Shown piece after piece: positions 8,979 through 17,671 of a stretch of DNA of 64,000 bases. Numbering within the stretch: the first letter of the stretch is position 1; the number at the start of each line of letters is the position of its first letter. The notes under the pieces are model-generated. The model had not been told where the DNA came from. It made no database searches and worked only from the letters and a program-made list of their open reading frames with translations. The DNA lies in NCBI GenBank assembly GCA_050433985.1, contig JBNPWE010000005.1, forward strand, positions 62,001-126,000, written 5' to 3'. The stretch comes from JACIYW01 sp014359745. GTDB lineage: Bacteria > Pseudomonadota > Alphaproteobacteria > Rhodobacterales > Rhodobacteraceae. A program made the translations under genes and the position numbers.

Positions 8979-10541
8979 TCATTCCCACTCGATCGTGCCG
9001 GGGGGTTTTGAGGTGATGTCGTAGGTCACGCGGTTGATGCCCTTGACCTCGTTGATGATGCGGGTTGCGGTTTCGCCGAGGAAATCGTGGGTGAAGGGAT
9101 AGTAATCCGCCGTCATGCCGTCGACGGAGGTCACCGCGCGCAGGGCGCAGGCGAAATCATAGGTGCGCCCGTCGCCCATCACGCCGACGGTGCGCACCGG
9201 CAGGATGGCCACAAAAGCCTGCCAGATGTCATCGTAAAGGCCGTGGCGGCGGATCTGGTCGATGAACACCGCATCGGCCTGGCGCAGGATGGCCAGTTTC
9301 TCGGTCGTGATCTCTCCGGGGCAGCGGATGGCAAGGCCGGGGCCGGGGAAGGGGTGACGCCCGATGAAGGACGCGGGCAGGCCCAGTTCGCGGCCAAGCG
9401 CGCGCACCTCGTCCTTGAAAAGCTCGCGCAGCGGTTCCACCAGCTTCAGCCCCATCTTTTCGGGCAGGCCGCCGACATTGTGGTGCGATTTGATGGTGAC
9501 AGAGGGGCCGCCGGAAAAGCTGACAGATTCGATCACATCGGGATAAAGCGTGCCCTGCGCCAGAAATTCCGCGCCTTCGATGCCGTTGGCGTATTTCTGA
9601 AAAACGTCGATGAACAGCCGCCCGATGGTCTTGCGCTTTACCTCGGGGTCCGACACGCCTTCGAGGGCGCCAAGGAACAGATCGGCCTCGTCGGCGTGGA
9701 TCAGGGGGATGTTGTAATTGTCGCGAAACATTGTGACCACCTCGGCGGCCTCGTTCTGGCGCAGAAGGCCGTGATCGACAAAGACGCAGGTCAGTTGATC
9801 GCCGATCGCCTCGTGGATGAGCACGGCGGCGACAGAGCTGTCAACGCCGCCCGACAGCCCGCAGATCACCTTTGCGTCGCCGACCTGTTCGCGGATCAGG
9901 CGCACCGCCTCTTCGCGGTAGGCGCCCATCGTCCAGTCGCCGGTAAAGCCCGCGATACGCACGAAATTCTCGTAAAGACGCTTGCCGTTCGGGGTGTGGT
10001 GCACCTCTGGGTGGAACTGTACGGCATAGAAGCGGCGATCGGGGTCGGCGGTGATGGCAAAGGGCGCGTTGGGCGAGGTGCCAAAGACGCGAAAGCCGGG
10101 CGCGATCTGGCTGACGTGGTCGCCATGGCTCATCCAGACCTGTTCGCGTCCCGCGGTGAACCAGCCATCCAGCAGGTCAAGCCGTTCCCCGGCCCCGGTC
10201 ACGAAGGCGCGGCCGAATTCGGCGGTGCCGTGCCCGCGTTCCACCTTGCCACCCAGCATGTGCATCATCACCTGCTGGCCGTAACAGATGCCCAGCACCG
10301 GCACGCCAAGCGAAAACACCGCCTCGGGCGGGCGCGGCGATCCGGCGTCGAAGACGCTGGCCGGCCCCCCCGACAGGATAACGGCGCGGGGCGCGAAGGC
10401 GCGCAGAAAGGCGTCGTCAACCTTTTGAAACGGATGGATTTCGCAATAGACGTTCAGTTCCCGCAAGCGGCGCGCGATAAGCTGCGTTACCTGCGAACCA
10501 AAGTCGATGATCAAAAGGCGGTCATGCGCGTGTTGGGTCAT
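8979..10541 (-). CDS. guaA: GMP synthase (glutamine-hydrolysing)
   Basis: Converts XMP to GMP using glutamine and ATP, the last step of guanine nucleotide synthesis. The 520-residue product has an N-terminal class I glutaminase with nucleophile Cys86 in GICYGQQ and the His/Glu pair in QFHPEVHH. A PP-loop ATP pyrophosphatase follows (LSGGVDSSVAAVLIHEA). The C-terminal dimerisation domain ends RVTYDITSKPPGTIEWE, as is usual for GuaA. The start MTQHAHDRLLIIDFGSQ at 10541 matches family length; the 15 extra upstream codons have no family likeness. The preceding pathway enzyme, guaB, is in the window but 13 kb away on the other strand. Confidence 0.97.
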   Translation of the reverse strand: MTQHAHDRLLIIDFGSQVTQLIARRLRELNVYCEIHPFQKVDDAFLRAFAPRAVILSGGPASVFDAGSPRPPEAVFSLGVPVLGICYGQQVMMHMLGGKVERGHGTAEFGRAFVTGAGERLDLLDGWFTAGREQVWMSHGDHVSQIAPGFRVFGTSPNAPFAITADPDRRFYAVQFHPEVHHTPNGKRLYENFVRIAGFTGDWTMGAYREEAVRLIREQVGDAKVICGLSGGVDSSVAAVLIHEAIGDQLTCVFVDHGLLRQNEAAEVVTMFRDNYNIPLIHADEADLFLGALEGVSDPEVKRKTIGRLFIDVFQKYANGIEGAEFLAQGTLYPDVIESVSFSGGPSVTIKSHHNVGGLPEKMGLKLVEPLRELFKDEVRALGRELGLPASFIGRHPFPGPGLAIRCPGEITTEKLAILRQADAVFIDQIRRHGLYDDIWQAFVAILPVRTVGVMGDGRTYDFACALRAVTSVDGMTADYYPFTHDFLGETATRIINEVKGINRVTYDITSKPPGTIEWE

Positions 10542-10596
10542 GCCGGGCTGATACGCGGCGGGGCGATTTTGCGCAAGATGCCCCACGCAGCCACCC

Positions 10597-11874
10597 CTAC
10601 CAGAAATACCCCATGCCCAGTGAAAATTCCGTCTGGTGCATGTTCAGTTTCACCGGCTGCGCGGGGGTCAGGAACGGGTTGGTGCCTTCGAAGCTTTGGC
10701 TGAACGCATGGGTCAGGCCGCCCGAGAGTTTCCAGTTTTCGGTGATGGCATAGGTCGACCCGACCGAGACATGCCACTTGGGCGTGCCGGGGGCTATGAT
10801 GTTGAACACCACCTGGTCATCATCGATGAAATCCGTGGCATAGCTGACGCCGCCGCGCAGGGTCAGTTGATCGCTGGCCCGCCAGATCGCCGCCAGGCGC
10901 ACGACATCCATATCCTTCCAGCCAAAGCCCGCGCCGGTGTTGGCGCCAAGCTGGAAATCGGCGGGCGGGCGCACACCGCTGTTGGCGATGGCGTCGATGT
11001 CGCCGTAAAAGATATGCTCATATTCCGCCGTCACGGTCAGCCGGGGTTCGCGCGCGGGGGTATAGGCCGCGCCCGCCTTGAAGGTGGCGGGGATGTCGAA
11101 ATCGCCCTGTTCGGCGAAAAGCCCGGCGTAATCGTTGAACTTTTCCATATAGATGCGCGATCGGTACGACATGCCGAACTGCCAGTTGGCCGAGGGTTCC
11201 CACATCAGGCCCAGGTTGATACCGCCGCCCAAAGACCAATCGGTGCCATTGTTGCTGACATTGGCGGGGTCGGCGGAAAAGAAGGCAAAGTTCTGCAAAC
11301 CCCGCCCTTCAAAGCGTTGAATGGCAAGGATCGGCGCCACGCCCAGCGTCAGGTTCGGCGCAACCCGTCGGGCGTAATTGAGCGCGACCAAGGCCTGCAC
11401 CAGGTTGACACCCAGCGGCGCGGTGCTGGCCGGGCCGAACCCCGGCGCAAAGGGGTTGGTATCATATTCGGTGTCCATGCCGCCGTTGGCGGTAAAGGTC
11501 AGGCCGATGGCGGTATTCTGATCGACAAGGGTGTTCATCCCGAAACAGGGGATCAGGAACAATTCGTTGTCGCTGGTGATCTTGCCATTGGTCAGCCCGC
11601 CGCTGCCGCTGATCGTGGCCGAACGATCTGGCGCAAAGGCCGACGCGCAGGAGCTGGCCTGATTGCCGACGCGCACCCCCATCGCCGGGTTCTGCGCAAG
11701 CCCGATCACGCCCGCGTCAACGGCCACGCCCGCACCGGACATCCCCTTGGAAATCGGCCCGAATCCATTCGCGATATAGCCGTTGGTGGCGGCGACGGGG
11801 CTGGCCATCGTGATCATCGAAACGGCCAGAAGCGGTGCAAACGGTGCGGCAAGGGGGGGCAGGTGGCGGGTCAT
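10597..11874 (-). CDS. Outer-membrane transport protein of the OmpP1/FadL/TodX family
   Basis: Probable hydrophobic-substrate channel. The 425 residues begin with a Sec signal (APLLAVSMITMASPVAA) and continue TNGYIANGFGPISKGMSGAG, the N-terminal hatch pattern of FadL proteins including the GxG/NPA-type turns (GLAQNPAMG). The remainder alternates polar and hydrophobic residues as a beta barrel and ends SLGMGYFW, an aromatic C-terminus suited to BAM insertion. The start at 11874 is chosen because the signal peptide begins there, although the frame stays open further upstream. A second FadL-like gene lies at 18487-19584. The substrate is unknown. Confidence 0.88.
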   Translation of the reverse strand: MTRHLPPLAAPFAPLLAVSMITMASPVAATNGYIANGFGPISKGMSGAGVAVDAGVIGLAQNPAMGVRVGNQASSCASAFAPDRSATISGSGGLTNGKITSDNELFLIPCFGMNTLVDQNTAIGLTFTANGGMDTEYDTNPFAPGFGPASTAPLGVNLVQALVALNYARRVAPNLTLGVAPILAIQRFEGRGLQNFAFFSADPANVSNNGTDWSLGGGINLGLMWEPSANWQFGMSYRSRIYMEKFNDYAGLFAEQGDFDIPATFKAGAAYTPAREPRLTVTAEYEHIFYGDIDAIANSGVRPPADFQLGANTGAGFGWKDMDVVRLAAIWRASDQLTLRGGVSYATDFIDDDQVVFNIIAPGTPKWHVSVGSTYAITENWKLSGGLTHAFSQSFEGTNPFLTPAQPVKLNMHQTEFSLGMGYFW

Positions 11875-12082
11875 CGATGTTCCTTTGAAATGCGCGGGCG
11901 ATTTCCTAACCAGTGCCTGCGTGAACGCAAGGGGCCGAGCAATGCTTTGCCCGGCACGGGTAAAAGGTGCGGCGCGAATGTCGCACTTGGCGCATGGGGC
12001 GGCGCAAAATCCGCAGTTGCGCGGCGGCGCTGCGCTAGAACGGGGGTATTGGCCGGGCAAGACCTGCCGACAGGAGGGCGTG

Positions 12083-13627
12083 ATGACCGAGGCAGGACCG
12101 GCGCGGCGCGGTCGGGGTGGGGGCGGCGCGGCGCGGCGCGCCGAACGCAGCGCCGTGCATTTTGAAACCGCGCGCTTCATCGAACGCAACATCCCGAATT
12201 TCGAGATCCTGACCCCCGAGGCCCTGGAGATCATCGAGGCCAATGCCGAAACCCTGCTGGCCGAGGTGGGGGTGAATTTTGTTGAGAACCCCGCAGCGCT
12301 CGAACGCTGGCGCAAGGCCGGGGCCGAGATTGACGGCGAACGGGTGCGCATCCCGCGCGGGCTTGCGCGCCAGTTATGCGCCACCGCCCCCGCGCGCATC
12401 ATCCAGCACGCCCGCAACCCCGCACGAAACGTCGAAATCGGCGGCGGGTCTTTGGTGCTGGCCCCCGTTTACGGCCCGCCTTTCGTGCGCGATCAGGCAG
12501 GCGGCCGCCGCTATGCGGTGATGGAGGATTTTCGCAATTTCGTGCGCCTTGGCTATATGTCGAAATGGTTGCACCATTCGGGCGGCACCGTGTGCGAACC
12601 GACCGATATCGCGGTCGACAAACGCCATCTGGATATGCTGCTGGCCCATATGACCCTGTCGGACAAGCCGTTCATGGGGTCTGTCACCGAACCCGGCCGT
12701 GCCCGCGATTCGGTCGAGATGTGCGAAATCCTGTTCGGCCGCGACTTCGTTGCGGAAAACACGGTGATGACCTCGCTGATCAACATCAACTCGCCGCTGA
12801 CATTCGACGCGGTGATGATGGGCGCGCTCGAAATCTATGCCGCCGCCAATCAGGCCATGATCATTTCGCCCTTTATCGTCGGCGGCGCGATGGCGCCGGT
12901 GACGGTGGCGGGCACGCTGACGCAGGTGCTGGCAGAGGTGCTGGCGGGTGTCGCCTATGCGCAACTGGTGCGCCCCGGCGCGCCGGTGATCTTTGGCGCG
13001 TTTGTTACCTCGATCGACATGAATTCCGGCGCGCCCACCTTTGGCACGCCCGAGGCCGCGCAGATCACTTATGGCGCGGGGCAGTTGGCGCGCAGGCTGG
13101 GCCTGCCTTATCGGTCGGGCGGGGCGTTTTGCGGATCGAAACTGCCCGATGCGCAGGCGGCCTATGAAAGCGCGAATTCGCTGAACATGGCGCTGCTGTC
13201 GGGGGTGAATTTCATGCTCCACGCCTGCGGGTGGCTGGAGGGCGGGCTGGTGTCATCCTATGAGAAATTCGTGATGGACGCCGATCAGCTTGGCGCGCTG
13301 CACCATCTGGCGCAGGGGATCGACATGTCAGAGACCGGCCAGGCGATGGATGCCATCCGCGAGGTGGGGCCGGGCGGGCATTATCTGGGCTGTGCCCATA
13401 CCCAGGCCAATTTCAAAAGCGCGTTCTGGCGCAGTGACCTGCTGGATTACAAGCCCTTCGAAACCTGGGATGAAGGCGGCGCGCGCGATACCGTGACGCT
13501 GGCGGCGCTGCGGGTGAAAAAAATGTTGAACGATTATGTGCAGCCGCCGCTTGACCCGGCGATTTCCGAGGCGCTGCACGCCTATGTTGCCCGGCGCAAG
13601 GCCGAAATGCCCGACGCCTTCGGGTAA
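12083..13627 (+). CDS. Trimethylamine methyltransferase (MttB) superfamily protein, non-pyrrolysine type
   Basis: Predicted to transfer a methyl group from a quaternary amine to a corrinoid protein. The 514-residue frame matches the bacterial COG5598 group: NFEILTPEALEIIEANAETL near the N-terminus, then MLLAHMTLSDKPFMGSVTEP, and PVTVAGTLTQVLAEVLAG. There is no in-frame UAG, so pyrrolysine is not used, as in glycine-betaine-type MtgB relatives. CAGGAGGGCG precedes the ATG at 12083. The extreme N-terminus is Arg/Gly-rich. No corrinoid protein lies next to it, but a methyl-THF:corrinoid methyltransferase is at 28209-29201, a possible partner. The substrate is not determinable from sequence. Confidence 0.88.
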   Translation: MTEAGPARRGRGGGGAARRAERSAVHFETARFIERNIPNFEILTPEALEIIEANAETLLAEVGVNFVENPAALERWRKAGAEIDGERVRIPRGLARQLCATAPARIIQHARNPARNVEIGGGSLVLAPVYGPPFVRDQAGGRRYAVMEDFRNFVRLGYMSKWLHHSGGTVCEPTDIAVDKRHLDMLLAHMTLSDKPFMGSVTEPGRARDSVEMCEILFGRDFVAENTVMTSLININSPLTFDAVMMGALEIYAAANQAMIISPFIVGGAMAPVTVAGTLTQVLAEVLAGVAYAQLVRPGAPVIFGAFVTSIDMNSGAPTFGTPEAAQITYGAGQLARRLGLPYRSGGAFCGSKLPDAQAAYESANSLNMALLSGVNFMLHACGWLEGGLVSSYEKFVMDADQLGALHHLAQGIDMSETGQAMDAIREVGPGGHYLGCAHTQANFKSAFWRSDLLDYKPFETWDEGGARDTVTLAALRVKKMLNDYVQPPLDPAISEALHAYVARRKAEMPDAFG

Positions 13628-13644
13628 GGCGCCGGGCGTGGCGA

Positions 13645-13932
13645 TCAGACCGGGGCGCGGGGCAGCAGGCGCGCCTCGGCCATAAGCGCGATCAGCACCT
13701 CTATATGGCGGGCCACGTTATAGCAGGCGCTGCCGGTTTGCCGGTTGCCCTCTATCTCGGCCTCTTCGGACAGAAGCACACTCAGGGCGCGATCGGGCGA
13801 GGGCAGGGCCCCCAGGTGCAGCAGCCGCTTCAGATCGCGGTCGCGACGATAATCGCTTAGCCCGTGGCGCGCGGCGCGGATCAACAGGCGCGGGCGGCGC
13901 AGGTCTTTCAGGATGGCGGAAAAATCGGTCAT
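13645..13932 (-). CDS. DUF6477 family protein
   Basis: Small protein (95 aa) of unknown function found in Rhodobacterales. Visible features are the LKDLRRPRLLIRAARHGLSD start, a basic patch DYRRDRDLKRLL, and the C-terminal ARHIEVLIALMAEARLL helix. The start at 13932 is preferred over an upstream in-frame codon because the family begins M-x-D-x-x-A-x-L-x-x-L-R-R-P. It is divergent from the DUF6456 gene, with a 224-bp AT-rich gap between them. The two genes are, to my knowledge, usually neighbours in this order, so a shared role is likely but unknown. Confidence 0.8.
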   Translation of the reverse strand: MTDFSAILKDLRRPRLLIRAARHGLSDYRRDRDLKRLLHLGALPSPDRALSVLLSEEAEIEGNRQTGSACYNVARHIEVLIALMAEARLLPRAPV

Positions 13933-14058
13933 GGCAGAACCCCCAGTTATGCGGGGGTGAGTATTGCACAACCATTGCGGGTGTTGCGGATTGCGAATTT
14001 CCGCCGTGCGGTGCTTTCAGAACAGTTTAGCTTTTGGAAACAATTATCAGCAAAAGCA

Positions 14059-14075
14059 CGGATTTTAACAATCCG
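14059..14075. promoter_or_regulatory. Small inverted repeat in the divergent DUF6477/DUF6456 control region
   Basis: CGGATT (14059-14064) and AATCCG (14070-14075) flank TTAAC. The surrounding 200 bp is distinctly AT-rich for this genome, as expected of a regulated divergent promoter. It could be an operator or merely a small hairpin. Confidence 0.3.
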
Positions 14076-14156
14076 GTAACTTATGCACGCACAGGTGGAA
14101 ATCGAACAAGGTTAAGAAATGCCTAATCGAACTGCCTGAATAATGGGGAAATTACG

Positions 14157-15284
14157 GTGACTGAGATAACTTCCGGCGATCTGGCCGCGGTGGGAAGGCT
14201 GCCCGACTGGTTGCCACCCGCGGTCAGGCTGTATCTTGACCATACAGAGGCGGGTATGTCGCTGCGCGCCCTGGCGCGGCGCGAGGGCTGCCATGCCTCG
14301 ACGGTCATGCGCAAGGTTCGCCGGTTCGAAAGCCGCCGCGAGGATCCGCTTATCGACGACGCGCTGTCTCGGCTGGGAAACCGGCATCCGGGCGCGCCAT
14401 CCACCATGCCCCAACCATCAAAGGAAGATGCTGACATGACTGTACAAATCCGCACAACATCGATCTGCGACGAACAGACCATCGCCCATGAGGCACCCCG
14501 CATCCTGCGCCATCTGTGCGAGGGGGGCGCGCGGTTGGCGATTGCGCCCGACATGGAAAAGGCGGTGGTGCTGCGGCATGGACCGGGCGGCGATGTGGTG
14601 CGGGTGGCGGTGGTTGACCGGGTGGTGGCGCAGGCCTTTGCCCTGAAGGACTGGATCACCTGCCAGACCCGGGGCCGCGTTGCCCAATACGAGATATCTG
14701 CGACCGGGCGCGCGGCCCTGCGCCGGTTTCTGGGGTCGGGCGCGGTCGGGGGCTTTGCCGGGGCCGCGACCCCCTTTGCCGATCAGCACCGCGACTATGA
14801 CTTTCGCAACTTTGGCGGCGGCGATGACGGGCCGGGGCGGCGGCTGCGCGTCAACATGGCCGAATCGCCGGTGGCAACATTGGCCCGGCGGCGCGACAAG
14901 AACGGCAAGCCGTTCCTTGGCCCCGATCTGGTCGCCGCCGCCGAACGTCTGCGCGAAGATTTCGAACTGGCGCAGATGGGCACGCGGGTTGCGCAGAACT
15001 GGGACCGGTTTCTGACCGGGGGCGGGCGCGGCGGGTTTGACGGCAGCGGCCCGGCCGAAGGCCCGCGCGTCGCGCGCGACCGGGTGGCGGCGGCGCTGCG
15101 TGATCTGGGGCCGGGGCTGGGCGATATGGTGCTGCGCTGCTGCTGTTATCTTGAGGGGCTGGAGGCGGCCGAACGCCGCCTTGGCTGGTCGGCGCGGTCG
15201 GGCAAGATCGTGCTGCGCATCGCCCTGGTGCGCCTGCGCCGACATTATGACGAAATGCAGGGCGGCGCGCCCCTGATCGGCTAG
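14157..15284 (+). CDS. Helix-turn-helix protein with C-terminal DUF6456 domain
   Basis: Probable DNA-binding protein of 375 residues. An HTH-like segment GMSLRALARREGCHASTVMR at about residues 34-53 is followed by basic KVRRFESRRE. The C-terminal half (about 200-370), with ESPVATLARRRDKNGKPFL and MVLRCCCYLEGLEAAERRLGW, matches DUF6456, in which a helical fold resembling phage-type regulators is usual. The start is GTG at 14157 with GGGGAA upstream. It is divergent from the DUF6477 gene. The downstream 3' flank is the pseudogene region. The role is unknown; a cell-cycle or stress regulator is only a guess. Confidence 0.78.
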   Translation: MTEITSGDLAAVGRLPDWLPPAVRLYLDHTEAGMSLRALARREGCHASTVMRKVRRFESRREDPLIDDALSRLGNRHPGAPSTMPQPSKEDADMTVQIRTTSICDEQTIAHEAPRILRHLCEGGARLAIAPDMEKAVVLRHGPGGDVVRVAVVDRVVAQAFALKDWITCQTRGRVAQYEISATGRAALRRFLGSGAVGGFAGAATPFADQHRDYDFRNFGGGDDGPGRRLRVNMAESPVATLARRRDKNGKPFLGPDLVAAAERLREDFELAQMGTRVAQNWDRFLTGGGRGGFDGSGPAEGPRVARDRVAAALRDLGPGLGDMVLRCCCYLEGLEAAERRLGWSARSGKIVLRIALVRLRRHYDEMQGGAPLIG

Positions 15285-15309
15285 TGTTCAGGGCCTGACG
15301 CTTCCTATC

Positions 15310-15869
15310 CGTTTCCCCGGATTTCGCCGGGCGCAAGGCGCTCTCGGATGAGGATGTCTTCCGCGGGCTTGGTCCATACTCCTTCTGCGCGGCATCATGA
15401 GGGACGGCATCGTCCTCCGAGAGTTTCAGCGGATGCGGATAGGTGCGGCGCATCCCATGGGTGTGGGGGCAGTCGATATGGACCGAAACCCACTTCCATC
15501 CTTCCGCCGTCTGCACCTCGGCGGCGATCCTTTCCAGCTTGTCGATGACGAACCGATCCAGCAACACGGCATCCTCGCAGAAGCCGCCCCGGTCCTTGGT
15601 GATCAGGTCGCGGATGATGTTGCCTCCCGCTTGCACCTATAGACCCCGCGCCAACGAAAACAGCGCACCGATCCGTTGCCGCCACGTTGGTCTTGGTCAT
15701 GTCGCGCCGGATGATCCACGGGTCGCGGTTACAGGACAGGCTCTCGTAAACCTGCTCCTGTCGGCCGTGATCTTGGGTGGTGGTGAAAGCCATCAACTGA
15801 TCCAGTGTCAATTCGCCGTCGCGATAGACCTGTATCAGCTTCGGGCTGACTGATTCCTGCCGGAACAAG
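15310..15869 (-). pseudogene. Degraded plasmid-type ParB/RepB partition-like gene fragment
   Basis: One frame reads SVSPKLIQVYRDGELTLDQL, then DHGRQEQVYESLS, then IIRRDMTKTNVAATDRCAVF, the pattern of the long ParB-like proteins of Rhodobacterales plasmids and integrative elements. After a frameshift near 15640-15660 the next frame continues QAGGNIIRDLITKDRGGFCE, then WKWVSVHIDCPHTHGMRR. The N-terminal ParB nuclease domain is missing: the fragment begins abruptly near the IS256 remnant. So it is a 5'-truncated, frame-broken relic of a mobile element. Boundaries are approximate. Confidence 0.7.
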
Positions 15870-15896
15870 GAATTCCGGCCGCTTCAACACGTCAAA

Positions 15897-16221
15897 ATGC
15901 GCGACCTCCGGTGCCATACTCTTGATAGGATGAGGCGCAGGATCATGCTGGCCTTCTTAGATATCCGACCAATCACTGGGGCCATCTGCGCACGACAAAA
16001 TCCATTGAAAGGGTCTTTGCAACGGTTCGGCATAGGACAGCCGCACCAAAGGCGGTCTCTCGCAAAAGACCGCGCGGCTGATGGTCTTCACCCTTATTCA
16101 GGCTGCATTCAGGAAATGGTTGCGCGTCAATGGCAGAAATCAGTTGCCAAAAGTCATCGAGGGAATCAAGTTCGATGACGACGTCGAAGTGATTTTCGGC
16201 GCAGCAAACAGCGGCACCTGA
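15897..16221 (+). pseudogene. IS256-family transposase C-terminal remnant
   Basis: The last 105 or so residues of an IS256 (Mutator-like) transposase can be pieced together from three frames: RRRIMLAFLD, then YPTNHWGHLRTTKSIERVFATVRHRT, then TARLMVFTLIQAAFRKWL followed by GRNQLPKVIEGIKFDDDVEV to a TGA at 16221. Frameshifts lie near 15957 and near 16065. The HLRTT...ATVRHRT and NQLPKVIEGI strings are hallmark IS256 C-terminal sequence. The catalytic DDE part upstream is gone, so it is inactive. No terminal inverted repeats were found. Confidence 0.8.
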
Positions 16222-16273
16222 AAATGCGTGTCACCCAAATTCAGGTATGCTCGAATCCAAGGAGCCAAGAACG

Positions 16274-17326
16274 ATGAAATGCCAATCCCTGGCCGAATTC
16301 GGCAAACGTCTGCAATCCGAAACCCGTCCCGATCCCGAAGTGACCGGCACCGAAGTGCTGTTGCGGGTTACCGCAAGCGGCGTGTGCCACAGCGATCTGC
16401 ATATCCGCGAGGGGTGTTACAATCTGGGGCACGGCCAGACGCTCAGCTTCGCTGACCGCGGCATGAAACTCCCGTTGGTGATGGGGCACGAACCGGTCGG
16501 ACAGGTGATTGCAGCCGGGCCGGATGCCGGCGATCTGGTGCGCGAAAAGAATTTCGTCATTTACCCATGGCAGGGATGCGGTGAATGCCACCAGTGCAAT
16601 AGCGGCCGCGAAAACTACTGCGCGGCACCTCGGTACCTGGGTATGTACGCGGATGGCGGCTATGCGGACAGGATCAAGATCCCGCACCCGAAGTATCTGT
16701 TTGATATTGGCGACATCAGTCCGGAAATAGCGGCGCCGCTGGCCTGCTCGGGATTAACGACATTTTCGGCACTGAAAAAGGTTGAAGATACCATCAAGGT
16801 CGCCCCGGTGGTCATCATCGGCGCAGGCGGCCTGGGCCTCATGGCCATTGGCCTGGTAAAGGCCATGGGCGGGCTGCCGCCGGTTGTCGTCGATATTGAT
16901 CCTGCCAAACGCGACGCGGCGCTGAAGGCCGGCGCTGGCACGGCGATCGACGGCGCGGCCACGGACGCGGTTGGCCAGGTTCAGGCCGCGACGGGCGGTC
17001 CCGCCCTTGCGGTGGTCGATCTGGTTGGCGCGGAGCCAACGGCAAACCTGGCCTTCAACGCGGTCGGCAAGGGCGGCAAGATCGTCATTGTCGGCCTGTT
17101 CGGCGGGGCGGCTCCCTGGCCGCTTCCACTGATCCCGGTCAAGGCCGTATCGATCATGGGAAGCTATGTTGGCTCACTGTCCGAATTCGCCGAACTGATG
17201 GAACTTGCCAAGGCCGGAAAGGTCGCGGCGCTGCCGACGCAAACCGTCGCTCTGGAAGAGGCCGAGACCGTTCTGAACCGGCTTGAAGAGGGCAAGATCG
17301 TCGGGCGGGCGGTTCTGACACCGTAA
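16274..17326 (+). CDS. Zinc-dependent alcohol dehydrogenase, MDR family
   Basis: NAD(P)-dependent alcohol dehydrogenase of 350 residues. Catalytic zinc ligands are in GVCHSDLH and VMGHEPVG, the structural zinc Cys set in CGECHQCNSGRENYC, and the nucleotide-binding turn in IIGAGGLGLMAIG. It differs from the first ADH at 3774-4871. The ATG at 16274 has AAGGAGCC 8-9 nt upstream; the in-frame codon 27 bp earlier lacks a ribosome binding site. It stands alone just downstream of the IS256 remnant. Its codon use looks slightly less GC-extreme than its neighbours, compatible with arrival together with the mobile DNA, which is inference. Confidence 0.9.
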   Translation: MKCQSLAEFGKRLQSETRPDPEVTGTEVLLRVTASGVCHSDLHIREGCYNLGHGQTLSFADRGMKLPLVMGHEPVGQVIAAGPDAGDLVREKNFVIYPWQGCGECHQCNSGRENYCAAPRYLGMYADGGYADRIKIPHPKYLFDIGDISPEIAAPLACSGLTTFSALKKVEDTIKVAPVVIIGAGGLGLMAIGLVKAMGGLPPVVVDIDPAKRDAALKAGAGTAIDGAATDAVGQVQAATGGPALAVVDLVGAEPTANLAFNAVGKGGKIVIVGLFGGAAPWPLPLIPVKAVSIMGSYVGSLSEFAELMELAKAGKVAALPTQTVALEEAETVLNRLEEGKIVGRAVLTP

Positions 17327-17520
17327 CCGGAAAACGCGCGCGCCGCTGTCAGCAGTTTCACAGACATGTGCCGCCGCCGAAACCGATGATCGGATCCCCG
17401 GCGCCGCAAACAATTCCACCTGCGGGCGTTCTTTGCCCGCAGGATCGGCGTTTCCACATCTTCCGGTCACCTCGAGTTTTGACCCGTCCCGATCGAGCAG
17501 AGTGGATTCGACGGCTTCAG

Positions 17521-17657
17521 CGCGTGTTGCGCTCAATCGGGTCCGCACCTTGACCGCAGAAGAAAACGCTTGCTCATTTCATCTTGGCCCAAATACTCAT
17601 CTCCCGCGCCCGCCGCGCGCGCCGGTCAAGGGTATGAACCCGTTGACTTAAACCCGC
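17521..17657 (-). repeat. GAGTATTT intergenic element, copy A
   Basis: Homologous to copies B-G. The core AAATACTC is at 17591-17598 (GAGTATTT on the minus strand), with TTCATCTTGGCCC on one side and CCCGCGCCCGCCGCGCGCGCC on the other. Read on the minus strand it starts 15 bp past the stop of the nucleotidyltransferase gene. The rest of the 345-bp gap 17327-17671 (17327-17520) holds nothing recognisable. Confidence 0.85.
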
Positions 17658-17671
17658 AGCTAGCTAGGTCG

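Noticed and set aside
11783..12082. N-terminal extension of the MttB-like protein
   Set aside because: It would overlap the FadL gene start and its promoter; the ATG at 12083 has a good ribosome binding site and the right length.
12083..13627. Pyrrolysine-containing trimethylamine methyltransferase
   Set aside because: No in-frame UAG codon occurs, so the protein belongs to the non-Pyl group.
15729..15917. 62-codon minus ORF starting MAPEVAHFDVLKRPEF
   Set aside because: It overlaps the ParB-like and IS256 relics out of frame and shows no independent likeness.
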